A stretch of 44,658 nucleotides of DNA, taken from the NCBI GenBank assembly GCA_030681615.1, contig JAUXSA010000137.1:1-44658 (forward strand). Reading direction: 5' to 3'. Shown here one piece after another: positions 9,553 through 17,213 of this stretch. Each line of letters opens with the position of its first letter. Within the stretch, counting starts at the first letter, position 1. The notes beneath the pieces were generated by a model, which was not told where the DNA came from, did no database searches, and saw only the letters and a list, made by a program, of their open reading frames with translations. The translations under genes and the position numbers were made by a program. The stretch comes from Bacteroidota bacterium. Lineage in GTDB: Bacteria; Bacteroidota; Bacteroidia; B-17B0; Aurantibacillaceae.

Positions 9553-9963
9553 TTACTTCACTAAAGAAACGTGGTCAACAAAATAATCAGTATCTCCCTG
9601 CCAAAAAAAGTTTTTAATTACCTGCCTGTATTTAAGCACTACTTTGCGTCCCTGATATATTTCCAACGAATCGTAGATTTGTTTTTTTGTTGTAGAGAAT
9701 TTAAAAATAGTGAGTGGCATAATAGTTCCTTCGCCCTGGTTAACACCGCCAATATTTAACTCGCCTTCGTAGGTCTTAAAAATAAATCCCTTCCGCGAAA
9801 CTTTTGTCAATATGCCAGACCGTGTTCCATCGCTATACGACATACCACAAATAAAATAATAAATGATCGCTATAAGAATTAGAAATAATAATGTGATGAG
9901 TGCAAATTTTTTAAACTTGCTTTTCTTTTTTGGAGGTAATGATGTGGCTTGCTCTTCGCTCAT
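9553..9963 (-). CDS. Small single-pass membrane protein of unknown function
   Basis: This encodes 136 residues. A basic cytoplasmic start (PPKKKSKFKKF, residues 10-20) leads into one membrane helix at about 21-40. A soluble domain follows with the pattern SYSDGTRSGILTKVSRKG and then FIFKTYEGELNIGG. Proteins with this G-x-L-x-K-x-S-x-K-G-x-x-F-K-T-Y-E-G pattern are common in Bacteroidota, and I recall them sometimes carrying a misleading '6-phosphogluconate dehydrogenase' label. Nothing here resembles that enzyme. The start overlaps the DUF3098 stop by one base (TAATG), which implies translational coupling. Confidence 0.75.
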   Translation of the reverse strand: MSEEQATSLPPKKKSKFKKFALITLLFLILIAIIYYFICGMSYSDGTRSGILTKVSRKGFIFKTYEGELNIGGVNQGEGTIMPLTIFKFSTTKKQIYDSLEIYQGRKVVLKYRQVIKNFFWQGDTDYFVDHVSLVK

Positions 9964-10199
9964 TAGTTGGCGGCTTCAGCTTCTTGTTTTGGTCTCCACA
10001 TAATGGCAACAACAATAGTAACAAAACCTATTAAACAACAAATGGGCGCTAAAGTAATACGCTGAAAATCGAAAATAGCCGGGTTAAAAATATTAGGATC
10101 TTCGCTTCCTCCACCAATCATTAGTAAATAACCAAGTGCAATAAATACTATTCCTACCAATAAAATATAGTAGTTCTTTTTTGTGAAAGTGGTTTTCAT
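9963..10199 (-). CDS. DUF3098 family small membrane protein
   Basis: This encodes 78 residues when started at MKTTFTKKNYY (ATG at 10197-10199). An upstream in-frame extension of 22 codons lacks similarity and overlaps the promoter-like region. Two membrane helices (YYILLVGIVFIALGYLLMIGGG and a second near residues 50-70) frame a loop with EDPNIFNPAIFDFQRITLAP, the family hallmark. Function is unknown. In many Bacteroidota it sits between ftsX and uppP, suggesting an envelope or division role. Here it is the first gene of the minus-strand group, followed by a one-base overlap with the next gene. Confidence 0.85.
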   Translation of the reverse strand: MKTTFTKKNYYILLVGIVFIALGYLLMIGGGSEDPNIFNPAIFDFQRITLAPICCLIGFVTIVVAIMWRPKQEAEAAN

Positions 10200-10237
10200 G
10201 TATTTCTTATTTACGTGTTTCTTAATTGAATAAAGGT

Positions 10238-10245
10238 CAAATATA
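10238..10245 (-). promoter_or_regulatory. Candidate -7 element for the DUF3098-uppP-ftsX group
   Basis: On the minus strand this reads TATATTTG, an exact TAnnTTTG match, 38 bases before the DUF3098 ATG in the divergent gap shared with gmd. No convincing -33 TTTG was seen. Confidence 0.4.
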
Positions 10246-10325
10246 CTTAAAAAAAGCCTTATCATTTGCCGTTTTTGGGTGATTTTTATACGTTAATTTT
10301 TTGTAATATTGTTACTTTAAACATT

Positions 10326-11414
10326 ATGGCAAAAGTAGCACTTATTACAGGAGTAACCGGGCAAGATGGCGCGTATCTTTCAGAATTGCTTTTAAGCAAG
10401 GGATATGAAGTGCATGGCGTTAAGCGCCGCAGCTCTCTATTTAATACCGATAGGATCGATCATTTATACCAGGATCAACACGAAAAACACGTTAATTTTA
10501 AATTGCATTATGGCGATCTTACCGATAGTACAAATCTTATAAGAATTGTTCAGGAAGTAAAGCCGGATGAGATATACAATTTAGCGGCCATGTCGCACGT
10601 AAAAGTGAGTTTTGATACGCCCGAATATACTGCAAATGCTGATGGTATTGGCACGCTGCGTATTTTAGAAGCTATCCGCATTTTAGGTTTAGAAAAGAAA
10701 ACCCGTTTTTACCAGGCCTCTACTTCTGAGCTATATGGTTTAGTTCAGGAGATCCCTCAAAAAGAAACAACACCTTTTTACCCACGCAGCCCCTATGGCG
10801 TTGCAAAATTATACGCCTTCTGGATCACAAAAAATTACCGCGAAGCTTATGGCATGTATGCCTGCAATGGTATTTTATTTAATCACGAAAGCCCGTTACG
10901 CGGGGAAACATTTGTTACCCGTAAAATTACCCGCGGTGTTGCCAAGATAAGTTTAGGCCTACAGGAAAAATTATTTATGGGAAATATTGATTCTGAGAGG
11001 GATTGGGGCCATGCTAAAGATTATGTAGAAGGTATGTGGCGCATGTTACAACAGAACGAACCAGAAGATTTTGTTTTGGCAACCGGTATTAAAATTACAG
11101 TTAGAGAGTTTATAAATATGGCTTTTGCAGAAGTGGGAATTAAATTAAAGTGGGAAGGCAAAGCTGAAAATGAAAAAGGAATTAATATCGCAACTGGAAA
11201 AACTGTTGTAGAGATCGATCCAAAATATTACCGCCCGGCATAAGTTGATCTTTTGGTTGGCGATGCAACAAAAGCAAAAACCAAAATGGGCTGGACACCA
11301 ACTTATACTGTTGCCGAACTTTGCAAAGAAATGGTTTTAGCCGATGTAGAATTATTTAAGCGCGACAAATATTTAATTGAAGGTGGGCACAAAGTGCTTA
11401 ACTATAAAGAGTAA
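10326..11414 (+). pseudogene. gmd: GDP-mannose 4,6-dehydratase with an in-frame stop
   Basis: The frame starts at [18 protein letters not shown] (ATG 10326) and reads a normal Gmd: the NAD(P)-binding GVTGQDG at residues 9-15, the STSELYG segment and the [10 protein letters not shown] active-site region. After KYYRPA a TAA occurs at 11241-11243. The same frame then continues for 56 sense codons of typical Gmd C-terminus (VDLLVGDATKAK... MGWTP...) to a TAA at 11412-11414. The family has Glu at the interrupted position, so one GAA to TAA change explains it. Intact length would be 362, normal for Gmd; the truncated product is 305. Gmd makes GDP-4-keto-6-deoxymannose, the substrate of the Fcl enzyme encoded 17 bases downstream. 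Whether this is a true lesion or a sequencing error cannot be told here. Confidence 0.9.
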
Positions 11415-11431
11415 AAGCGGCTCGTAAAAAC

Positions 11432-12373
11432 ATGGACTTAAATTCAAAAATATATATTGCCGGCCACCGTGGAATGGTGGGTTCGGCCATTCTGAGAAAT
11501 TTACAAAAAAAAGGTTTTACAAATTTTATTTTAAAAACTTCTTCAGAACTCGATCTTCGCGACCAGATAAAAGTAGCAGAGTTCTTTGAAAAAGAAAAAC
11601 CCGAATATGTTTTTTTAGCAGCCGCAAAAGTAGGTGGTATAAATGCAAATAATATTTATCGCGCCGATTTTTTGTACGATAATTTAATGATCCAAAACAA
11701 TATCATTCATTCTTCTTTTATAAATAAAGTAACCAAGCTTTTATTTTTAGGTTCATCCTGTATCTATCCTAAATTAGCACCTCAGCCTTTAAAAGAAGAA
11801 TATTTATTAAGCGGTCTTTTAGAGGATACAAACGAGCCATATGCCATTGCAAAAATTACCGGCATTAAATTATGTGAAAATTATCGCCGCCAATACAATT
11901 GTAATTTTATTTCGGTAATGCCAACTAATTTGTACGGCCCTAACGATAATTATAATTTAAATAATTCGCATGTTCTGCCGGCATTGATCCGTAAGTTTCA
12001 TGAATCCAAACAAAGCAATGTGCCTTTTGTAGAAATGTGGGGAACCGGTATGCCGATGCGTGAATTTTTGCACGCCGATGATATGGCCGATGCCTGTGTG
12101 TATTTAATGAAAAATTATAACGGCTTGCAACATGTTAATATTGGGAGTGGCGTTGATCTTTCAATAAAAGACCTTGCGCTGATGATCCAAAAAATTGTTG
12201 GCTACACCGGCGAAATAAAGCATGATCTTAATAAACCCGATGGCACGCCGCGAAAATTAATGGATGTTAGTTTTCTGCATAGCCTTGGCTGGAAACATAA
12301 AATAGAATTAGAAGAAGGCATTAAACAGGTTTACGAAGACTTTAAGAAAAAAGAAAATGTAAAGGTTTGGTGA
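11432..12373 (+). CDS. fcl: GDP-L-fucose synthase
   Basis: This encodes 313 residues, full length for the Fcl/WcaG family. It has the nucleotide-binding [10 protein letters not shown] (11-20), the short-chain dehydrogenase triad with Ser108/109 in LGSSCIYPK and Tyr137-x3-Lys141 in PYAIAK, and the family segments VGGINANN and [12 protein letters not shown]. It epimerises and reduces GDP-4-keto-6-deoxymannose to GDP-L-fucose for surface glycans. It follows gmd closely and is certainly meant to work with it. If the gmd stop is real, its substrate would have to come from another gmd copy. Confidence 0.96.
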   Translation: MDLNSKIYIAGHRGMVGSAILRNLQKKGFTNFILKTSSELDLRDQIKVAEFFEKEKPEYVFLAAAKVGGINANNIYRADFLYDNLMIQNNIIHSSFINKVTKLLFLGSSCIYPKLAPQPLKEEYLLSGLLEDTNEPYAIAKITGIKLCENYRRQYNCNFISVMPTNLYGPNDNYNLNNSHVLPALIRKFHESKQSNVPFVEMWGTGMPMREFLHADDMADACVYLMKNYNGLQHVNIGSGVDLSIKDLALMIQKIVGYTGEIKHDLNKPDGTPRKLMDVSFLHSLGWKHKIELEEGIKQVYEDFKKKENVKVW

Positions 12374-12385
12374 TTCTTAGAAGAG

Positions 12386-12476
12386 CCAAGACACAAGACC
12401 AAAGAGACGCAAGACAAATGCCAAAACTCTCATACAGATCATATCATGTCTTGATTCTTGTTATCTTGATTCTTGG
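12386..12476 (+). repeat. AAGAC/TCTTG-type repeats overlapping the start of the Wzi-like gene
   Basis: The bases around the translation start are built from short related words. TCTTGATTCTTG occurs at 12449-12460 and again at 12464-12475. On the other side, 12386-12398 (CCAAGACACAAGA) is an 11-of-13 inverted match to 12464-12476. The right-hand repeats encode the hydrophobic core of the signal peptide (VLILVILILG). Confidence 0.6.
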
Positions 12477-13977
12477 ATCCTTTAACTGCAGATCTCAGTT
12501 CTACAACATGCCAAATGAATATCACTTTTCTTTGCTTACCGAAAGATCTCTTGCGGCAAAAGATTCGGCCACCCACTCAGGTATAAAACCATACATTCAT
12601 TTTTTTAATTCAAAGTATGTTCACGTTGCAGATACACATCGCATTTTTAAATATATTACTGACGATCCTGCTTTAGATGCCATGTTCTTTAAACACGTTG
12701 TGCGAGTTGAACCAGCAAAAGAGAATTTTAAATTACGCCTCGACCCCATTTTAAATTTTGAAGAAGGGCGCGATTTTAGCGATACGCTTAATAGTCGTTT
12801 AAACACAAACACACGGGGCGTTATTGGCAGCGGATACATTGGCGACAAATTTTATTTTGAAACTATGTTTGCTGAGAACCAATCTTTTTTTCCCGGGTAT
12901 CTTACAAACTACGTAAAGTCAACTCAAATTGTGCCAGGGCAAGGTCGCTGGAAAACATTTAAAACAACAGGTTACGATTATGCTTTTTCTTCAGGTTTTA
13001 TTTCTGTACAACCACTAAAAAATTTAAATATACAAGTGGGGCATGGTAAACAAAAAATTGGCAATGGGTACCGCTCTTTGTTGTTAAGCGATAATGGATT
13101 CAATTATCCATACGCACGTATTACGCAACAGTGGTTTAAAGGCCGTGTAAATTACACTAACATTTATTCTGTTTTAATGAACCTTGATCAAGCGGCAGCA
13201 ATAATTACTCCTAACGCCGAAAGATTGTATCAGAAAAAAGCTGCGTCTTTTCAATACCTGAGTGTAAACCTCAGCAAATCAATTAACATTGGCTTTTTCC
13301 AGGGAATGATCTGGCACGCTGGAGATGACCGCAATAAGCAGGATATTAGCTGGCAATACATTAACCCGGTAATTTATTCTAACTTACCACAGTACTGGTT
13401 AAATAATAAAAACAATATTTTAATTGGCAGCGATATTAAAATTAAGATCACCAATAAAATAAATTTATATGGCCAGGTAATGGCCGATGATCTTAGCAAT
13501 ACTAAACAATATGGCAACGGCTTGGGTTACCAGGTTGGCGTAAATTATTTTGATGCTTTTGGTGTAAAAAATTTATTTTTTCAGGCAGAATATAATGATG
13601 TGAATGAAAATAGTTATATGAGTCCGTTAGGTACAATAACAAATCAATCTTACTCACATTACAACCAAAACATTGCTTTTACACCAGGTTCGGGCAAAGA
13701 AATTATAGTTATAGGCGATTATAAATGGAAACGCTTTTTTGTGAATTTAAAATACAATTACCAGAATTTGCTGAAAAGTGGGGAATACTACTACAGCAAT
13801 CAACTTATAAATGCCCGAATAGGCTATTTAGTTAATCCCGCTTATAATTTTAATGTAAATTTAGGGATGACCTATAGAGGCCAAAATTTTAATAACTTTA
13901 CAAATCTAAACAACCAAACTAATTATATATATTTAGGCATTAGAACCAGTATATATAATTTATATTACGATTTTTAA
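12418..13977 (+). CDS. Outer-membrane beta-barrel protein, Wzi/RemB-like
   Basis: This encodes 519 residues from the ATG at 12418, chosen because MPKLSYRSYHVLILVILILGS then forms a signal peptide; the frame is open further upstream into fcl but that part is repeat-derived. The mature protein has the alternating aromatic/polar strands of a large barrel and segments typical of Bacteroidota capsule-assembly Wzi/RemB-like proteins: HIFNSKYVH-like (HFFNSKYVHVADTH), ENQSFFPGYL, VQVGHGKQKIGNGYRSLLLSDNGFNYPYARI. It ends in an aromatic strand (YLGIRTSIYNLYYDF). Wzi anchors capsule at the cell surface; RemB is linked to gliding. The position between fcl and a lipid-carrier transferase supports a polysaccharide role. 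Its stop touches the ATG of the next gene. Confidence 0.7.
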   Translation: MPKLSYRSYHVLILVILILGSFNCRSQFYNMPNEYHFSLLTERSLAAKDSATHSGIKPYIHFFNSKYVHVADTHRIFKYITDDPALDAMFFKHVVRVEPAKENFKLRLDPILNFEEGRDFSDTLNSRLNTNTRGVIGSGYIGDKFYFETMFAENQSFFPGYLTNYVKSTQIVPGQGRWKTFKTTGYDYAFSSGFISVQPLKNLNIQVGHGKQKIGNGYRSLLLSDNGFNYPYARITQQWFKGRVNYTNIYSVLMNLDQAAAIITPNAERLYQKKAASFQYLSVNLSKSINIGFFQGMIWHAGDDRNKQDISWQYINPVIYSNLPQYWLNNKNNILIGSDIKIKITNKINLYGQVMADDLSNTKQYGNGLGYQVGVNYFDAFGVKNLFFQAEYNDVNENSYMSPLGTITNQSYSHYNQNIAFTPGSGKEIIVIGDYKWKRFFVNLKYNYQNLLKSGEYYYSNQLINARIGYLVNPAYNFNVNLGMTYRGQNFNNFTNLNNQTNYIYLGIRTSIYNLYYDF

Positions 13978-15069
13978 ATGGCAGTACTGATACTCGTTTT
14001 TTTAACAGCATTTATTGTTGTGCTTTATTCAACCCCGGCGCTTATTAAAGTGGCGGTGTTAAAGCGCTTAATTGATGTGCCATCTGAAGACCGTAAGATC
14101 CATAAAGGTTCGGTGCCAACAATTGGCGGTATTATCATTTATGCTGGAACTCTATTTGCTTATTCACTGTGGTATAATATTGATGAAATGGAACATTATG
14201 AGGCCATTTTTGAATCGGTAAAAGAATTTAAATTAATTGTTGCTACAAGTCTAATATTATTTTTTGTTGGTGTAAAGGATGACATTATTGGTACCGCGCC
14301 GGTTAAAAAATTATTTGCGCATATTGTTGTAGCATTAATTTTAGTTTTAATGGGTGATATCCGCATTACAGGCCTGCATGGTATTTTTGGAGTTTATGAT
14401 ATTCCGTATTGGGGCAGTGTATTTGTTTCTATTTTTACTTATGTAGTGGTGGTTAACTCTATCAATTTAATTGATGGTGTGGATGGATTAGCTGCAGGTA
14501 TTGGTCTTATTACAAGCACCAGTTTTGGCATCTGGTTCATTTATGCTAACGATTTTCCTTATGCAGCTTTATCATTTGCTTTAGCAGGTTCTTTAATGGG
14601 CTTTTTGATCTTTAATTTTTCTCCGGCTAAAATTTTTATGGGCGATTCGGGTTCATTAGTAATTGGTGTATTTGTTTGTATCCTCGCTATTAAAATGATC
14701 GAGTTTCCAATTCAAAAACTAGATCATTTTTGGGTTAATGTAAGTAAACCTGTTTTTGCTATTGCTGCTTTAATTTATCCTTTATTAGATACTTTGCGTG
14801 TGTTCATTACAAGAGCGCTAAAAGGTCAATCGCCATTTAATGCGGATAGAAATCACTTACATCATAAACTTATTGATTGTGGTTATAGTCATGTAAAAAC
14901 AGTGGTCATCATTTATTCTTTTAGTGTTATTACTATTGGTGCCTCATTACTAACTTACTTTTTTAACCAGCCTACTTTTGGTTTAATAACCGTTGTGAGT
15001 ACAAGTTTGGTGTTTTTAATTTTTGTTATTACACTAAACACAAAGGCGGTTAAAAAAAACGCCGAATAA
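13978..15069 (+). CDS. WecA/TagO-type polyprenyl-phosphate sugar-1-phosphate transferase
   Basis: This encodes 363 residues with about ten to eleven membrane helices. Catalytic motifs of the MraY/WecA superfamily are in order: Asp101-Asp102 (VGVKDDIIG), NSINLIDGVDGLAAG (160-174), MGDSGS (221-226) and the sugar-specificity loop DRNHLHH (290-296). The HxHH loop fits the WecA/TagO branch rather than MraY. It transfers a (probably N-acetylhexosamine) sugar phosphate from UDP-sugar to undecaprenyl phosphate, starting surface glycan synthesis at the inner membrane. The start is directly after the stop of the Wzi-like gene, so the two are coupled. No glycosyltransferase genes follow. Confidence 0.92.
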   Translation: MAVLILVFLTAFIVVLYSTPALIKVAVLKRLIDVPSEDRKIHKGSVPTIGGIIIYAGTLFAYSLWYNIDEMEHYEAIFESVKEFKLIVATSLILFFVGVKDDIIGTAPVKKLFAHIVVALILVLMGDIRITGLHGIFGVYDIPYWGSVFVSIFTYVVVVNSINLIDGVDGLAAGIGLITSTSFGIWFIYANDFPYAALSFALAGSLMGFLIFNFSPAKIFMGDSGSLVIGVFVCILAIKMIEFPIQKLDHFWVNVSKPVFAIAALIYPLLDTLRVFITRALKGQSPFNADRNHLHHKLIDCGYSHVKTVVIIYSFSVITIGASLLTYFFNQPTFGLITVVSTSLVFLIFVITLNTKAVKKNAE

Positions 15070-15179
15070 AGCTCCCTTATTTTCCACACAAAACCCTAAA
15101 ATTTGCCGTTAGTGTAAGTTTTGGTCTTTTAGGTCTTTTACCGCAATAATTTATTTAATTTTATGTTTTAATCCCACAC

Positions 15180-16589
15180 ATGAAAACCTTACTGACAGTT
15201 TTTTCGCTTTTAATTACATTAGCTTTTAGATCTCAAACAGGTTGGGACCTTCAGCAATGTATTGCCTATGCCGAAAAGCACAACATAACTTTAAAACAAG
15301 CCGCTTTAAGTTCAGAGATAAATAAGAACAATACTACCCAAAGTAAAGCATCCGTTTTACCATCACTAAACGCCGGCGCACAACATAATTATAACTTCGG
15401 CCAAACAATAGACAGATTTACGAATACCTTTGCAAACACACAGGTATTATCGCAAAATTTTTATATAGCCAGCAGCGTTGTTTTATGGAGTGGTTTAAGC
15501 CAGTATAATAACATTAAAGCCAACGAGTATAACTATTTAAGCAGTGTAGAGAATTACAAGCAATTGCAAAACGATCTTTCTTTAAACGTTGCCAATGCTT
15601 ACATCTCAGTTATTTTTGCCGAAGAACTTTTAAAGATCTCAGAGAACCAAACTAATATAACCAAAGAACAATTAGAGCGTACTCAAAAATTAGTTACCGC
15701 CGGTGCTATAGCAAAAAGTATTGAATACGATATTAAAGCACAGTTAGCTAACGAGCAAGTAAATGTTATAAATGCCGAAAATAATTTAGCTATCTCTATG
15801 TTAAGCTTAAGGCAGTTAATGAATTTAGATTCAGTTACAAATTTTTCAATTGTGAGACCAGTGTTGGATGTAACAGAGGGTCCTCTTTTAGCCGACAACA
15901 TACAATTCATTTACGAAGCGGGTTTAAAAAATCAACCTAGTATTAAACGTGGCGAATATTCTATTTTAAGCGCAGAAAGAAATTTGGCTTCAAGTAAAGG
16001 GAGATTAAGCCCTACACTTACTTTTAATGCCAGTATGGGAACAGGTACTTCTGGTTTGGCAAAAGATATTTTAGGTGTTAACTACACAGGTTACCAGGTA
16101 AGTGGTATCACGAGTGGGGGCGATAGTGTTTACACACCTGTAACGGAATTGGTAACCCGTAAAACTTCTTTCTCCGATCAATTTAATAATAACATCAATA
16201 AGAGTTTGGGCTTTACTTTAAATATTCCTTTATTTAATGGTTTGCAAACACACACTGCTATTAAGAATGCCAAATTAAATGCGCTTAATGCTCAGTACAC
16301 GCTTGATCTTGCAAAACAAAATCTTTATAAAACTATTTCGCAGGCTTATGTAAGTGCAAAAGCTGCTTTAAATAAATATATGGCATCAAAATTAAGTGTT
16401 GAAGCCGCGAACGAATCTTTTAAATATGCGCAGCAAAAATTTGATGCAGGAGTAATAAGCGCTTTTGATTTCAGTACTTCGAAGAACAGGTTGTTTGCCG
16501 CAGAAAGTAATTTGCTACAAGCCAAATACGATTACGTTTTTAAATTAAAGGTGTTAGATTATTACCAGGGCAAACCTTTAGGTTTTTAA
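15180..16589 (+). CDS. TolC-family outer-membrane efflux protein
   Basis: This encodes 469 residues. The signal peptide (MKTLLTVFSLLITLAFRSQT) leads into GWDLQQCIAYAEKHNITLKQA, the standard start of Bacteroidota TolC proteins. Two outer membrane efflux repeats with long helices follow (residues about 20-215 and 255-460). The second ends with FDAGVISAFDFSTSKNRLFAAESNLLQAKYDY, a typical conserved signature. It would form the trimeric channel of a tripartite exporter. Partner inner-membrane and adaptor genes are not adjacent; a DedA gene lies convergent, with stop codons sharing bases at 16586-16589. Confidence 0.93.
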   Translation: MKTLLTVFSLLITLAFRSQTGWDLQQCIAYAEKHNITLKQAALSSEINKNNTTQSKASVLPSLNAGAQHNYNFGQTIDRFTNTFANTQVLSQNFYIASSVVLWSGLSQYNNIKANEYNYLSSVENYKQLQNDLSLNVANAYISVIFAEELLKISENQTNITKEQLERTQKLVTAGAIAKSIEYDIKAQLANEQVNVINAENNLAISMLSLRQLMNLDSVTNFSIVRPVLDVTEGPLLADNIQFIYEAGLKNQPSIKRGEYSILSAERNLASSKGRLSPTLTFNASMGTGTSGLAKDILGVNYTGYQVSGITSGGDSVYTPVTELVTRKTSFSDQFNNNINKSLGFTLNIPLFNGLQTHTAIKNAKLNALNAQYTLDLAKQNLYKTISQAYVSAKAALNKYMASKLSVEAANESFKYAQQKFDAGVISAFDFSTSKNRLFAAESNLLQAKYDYVFKLKVLDYYQGKPLGF

Positions 16590-17212
16590 ACCGTCGGCTT
16601 TTTTTTAAATATTATCCTTAAAATAGGAATAGCTGTAATAATTATAAGTGCAATAAAAATATAGCCCATATAATTTGTTATCTGAGGAAACACCTGCACT
16701 AAAAAATATCCTATCGAACTAAGACTCACAGTCCACAAAATTGCACCAACAATATTAAAGGCCATAAACTTTAAAAAATCTATTTTGATTGCTCCTGCAA
16801 TTATGGGAGCAAAGGTGCGTACAACCGGTAAAAAGCGGGCAATGATCAAGGTTACATTTCCACCATATTTATCGTAATAGGTCTTTGTTACTTCAAGATG
16901 TCTTTTTTTGAAGAACCAGCTGTCTTTTTTTGCGTATAGTTTTTCACCGGCTGTTCTGCCAAACCAATAACCAAAAATGTTTCCTAAAACGGCAGCTGTG
17001 GCCATTAAAAAAACCAACATAAAATAATTTACATGAATTAGATCGGGACGTGCTTTACACAAGATTCCTGCCAATAAAATTAAATTATCACCTGGTAAAA
17101 AAAAGCCAACAAACAAACCTGTTTCGGCAAAGATCACAAACAACAATAACCATAAACCCCCGTATTCTATAATACTGTTGGGGTCGGTTAATTGTTTTAA
17201 GAAGTCCCACAT
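16586..17212 (-). CDS. DedA-family membrane protein
   Basis: This encodes 208 residues. The family motifs are visible: GFFLPGDNLILLAGILC near residues 35-52 and RFLPVVRTFAPIIAGAIKIDFLKFMAFNIVGAILW in the C-terminal half, containing the conserved Arg and Pro of DedA/VTT domains. Some DedA proteins flip undecaprenyl phosphate or phospholipids across the inner membrane. That would fit the envelope-rich neighbourhood, but the substrate of this member is unknown. The gene starts 1 base after the stop of the downstream-coordinate ABC gene at 17214, so they probably share a transcript. Its stop overlaps the TolC stop from the opposite strand. Confidence 0.92.
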   Translation of the reverse strand: MWDFLKQLTDPNSIIEYGGLWLLLFVIFAETGLFVGFFLPGDNLILLAGILCKARPDLIHVNYFMLVFLMATAAVLGNIFGYWFGRTAGEKLYAKKDSWFFKKRHLEVTKTYYDKYGGNVTLIIARFLPVVRTFAPIIAGAIKIDFLKFMAFNIVGAILWTVSLSSIGYFLVQVFPQITNYMGYIFIALIIITAIPILRIIFKKKPTV

Positions 17213-17213
17213 G

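Noticed and set aside
11244-11414. Separate small gene after the gmd stop
   Set aside because: It is in the same frame as gmd and its sequence is the normal Gmd C-terminus, so it is the tail of a broken gene.
13978-15069. MraY of peptidoglycan synthesis
   Set aside because: The HLHH loop and the absence of mur genes nearby fit the WecA/TagO branch better.
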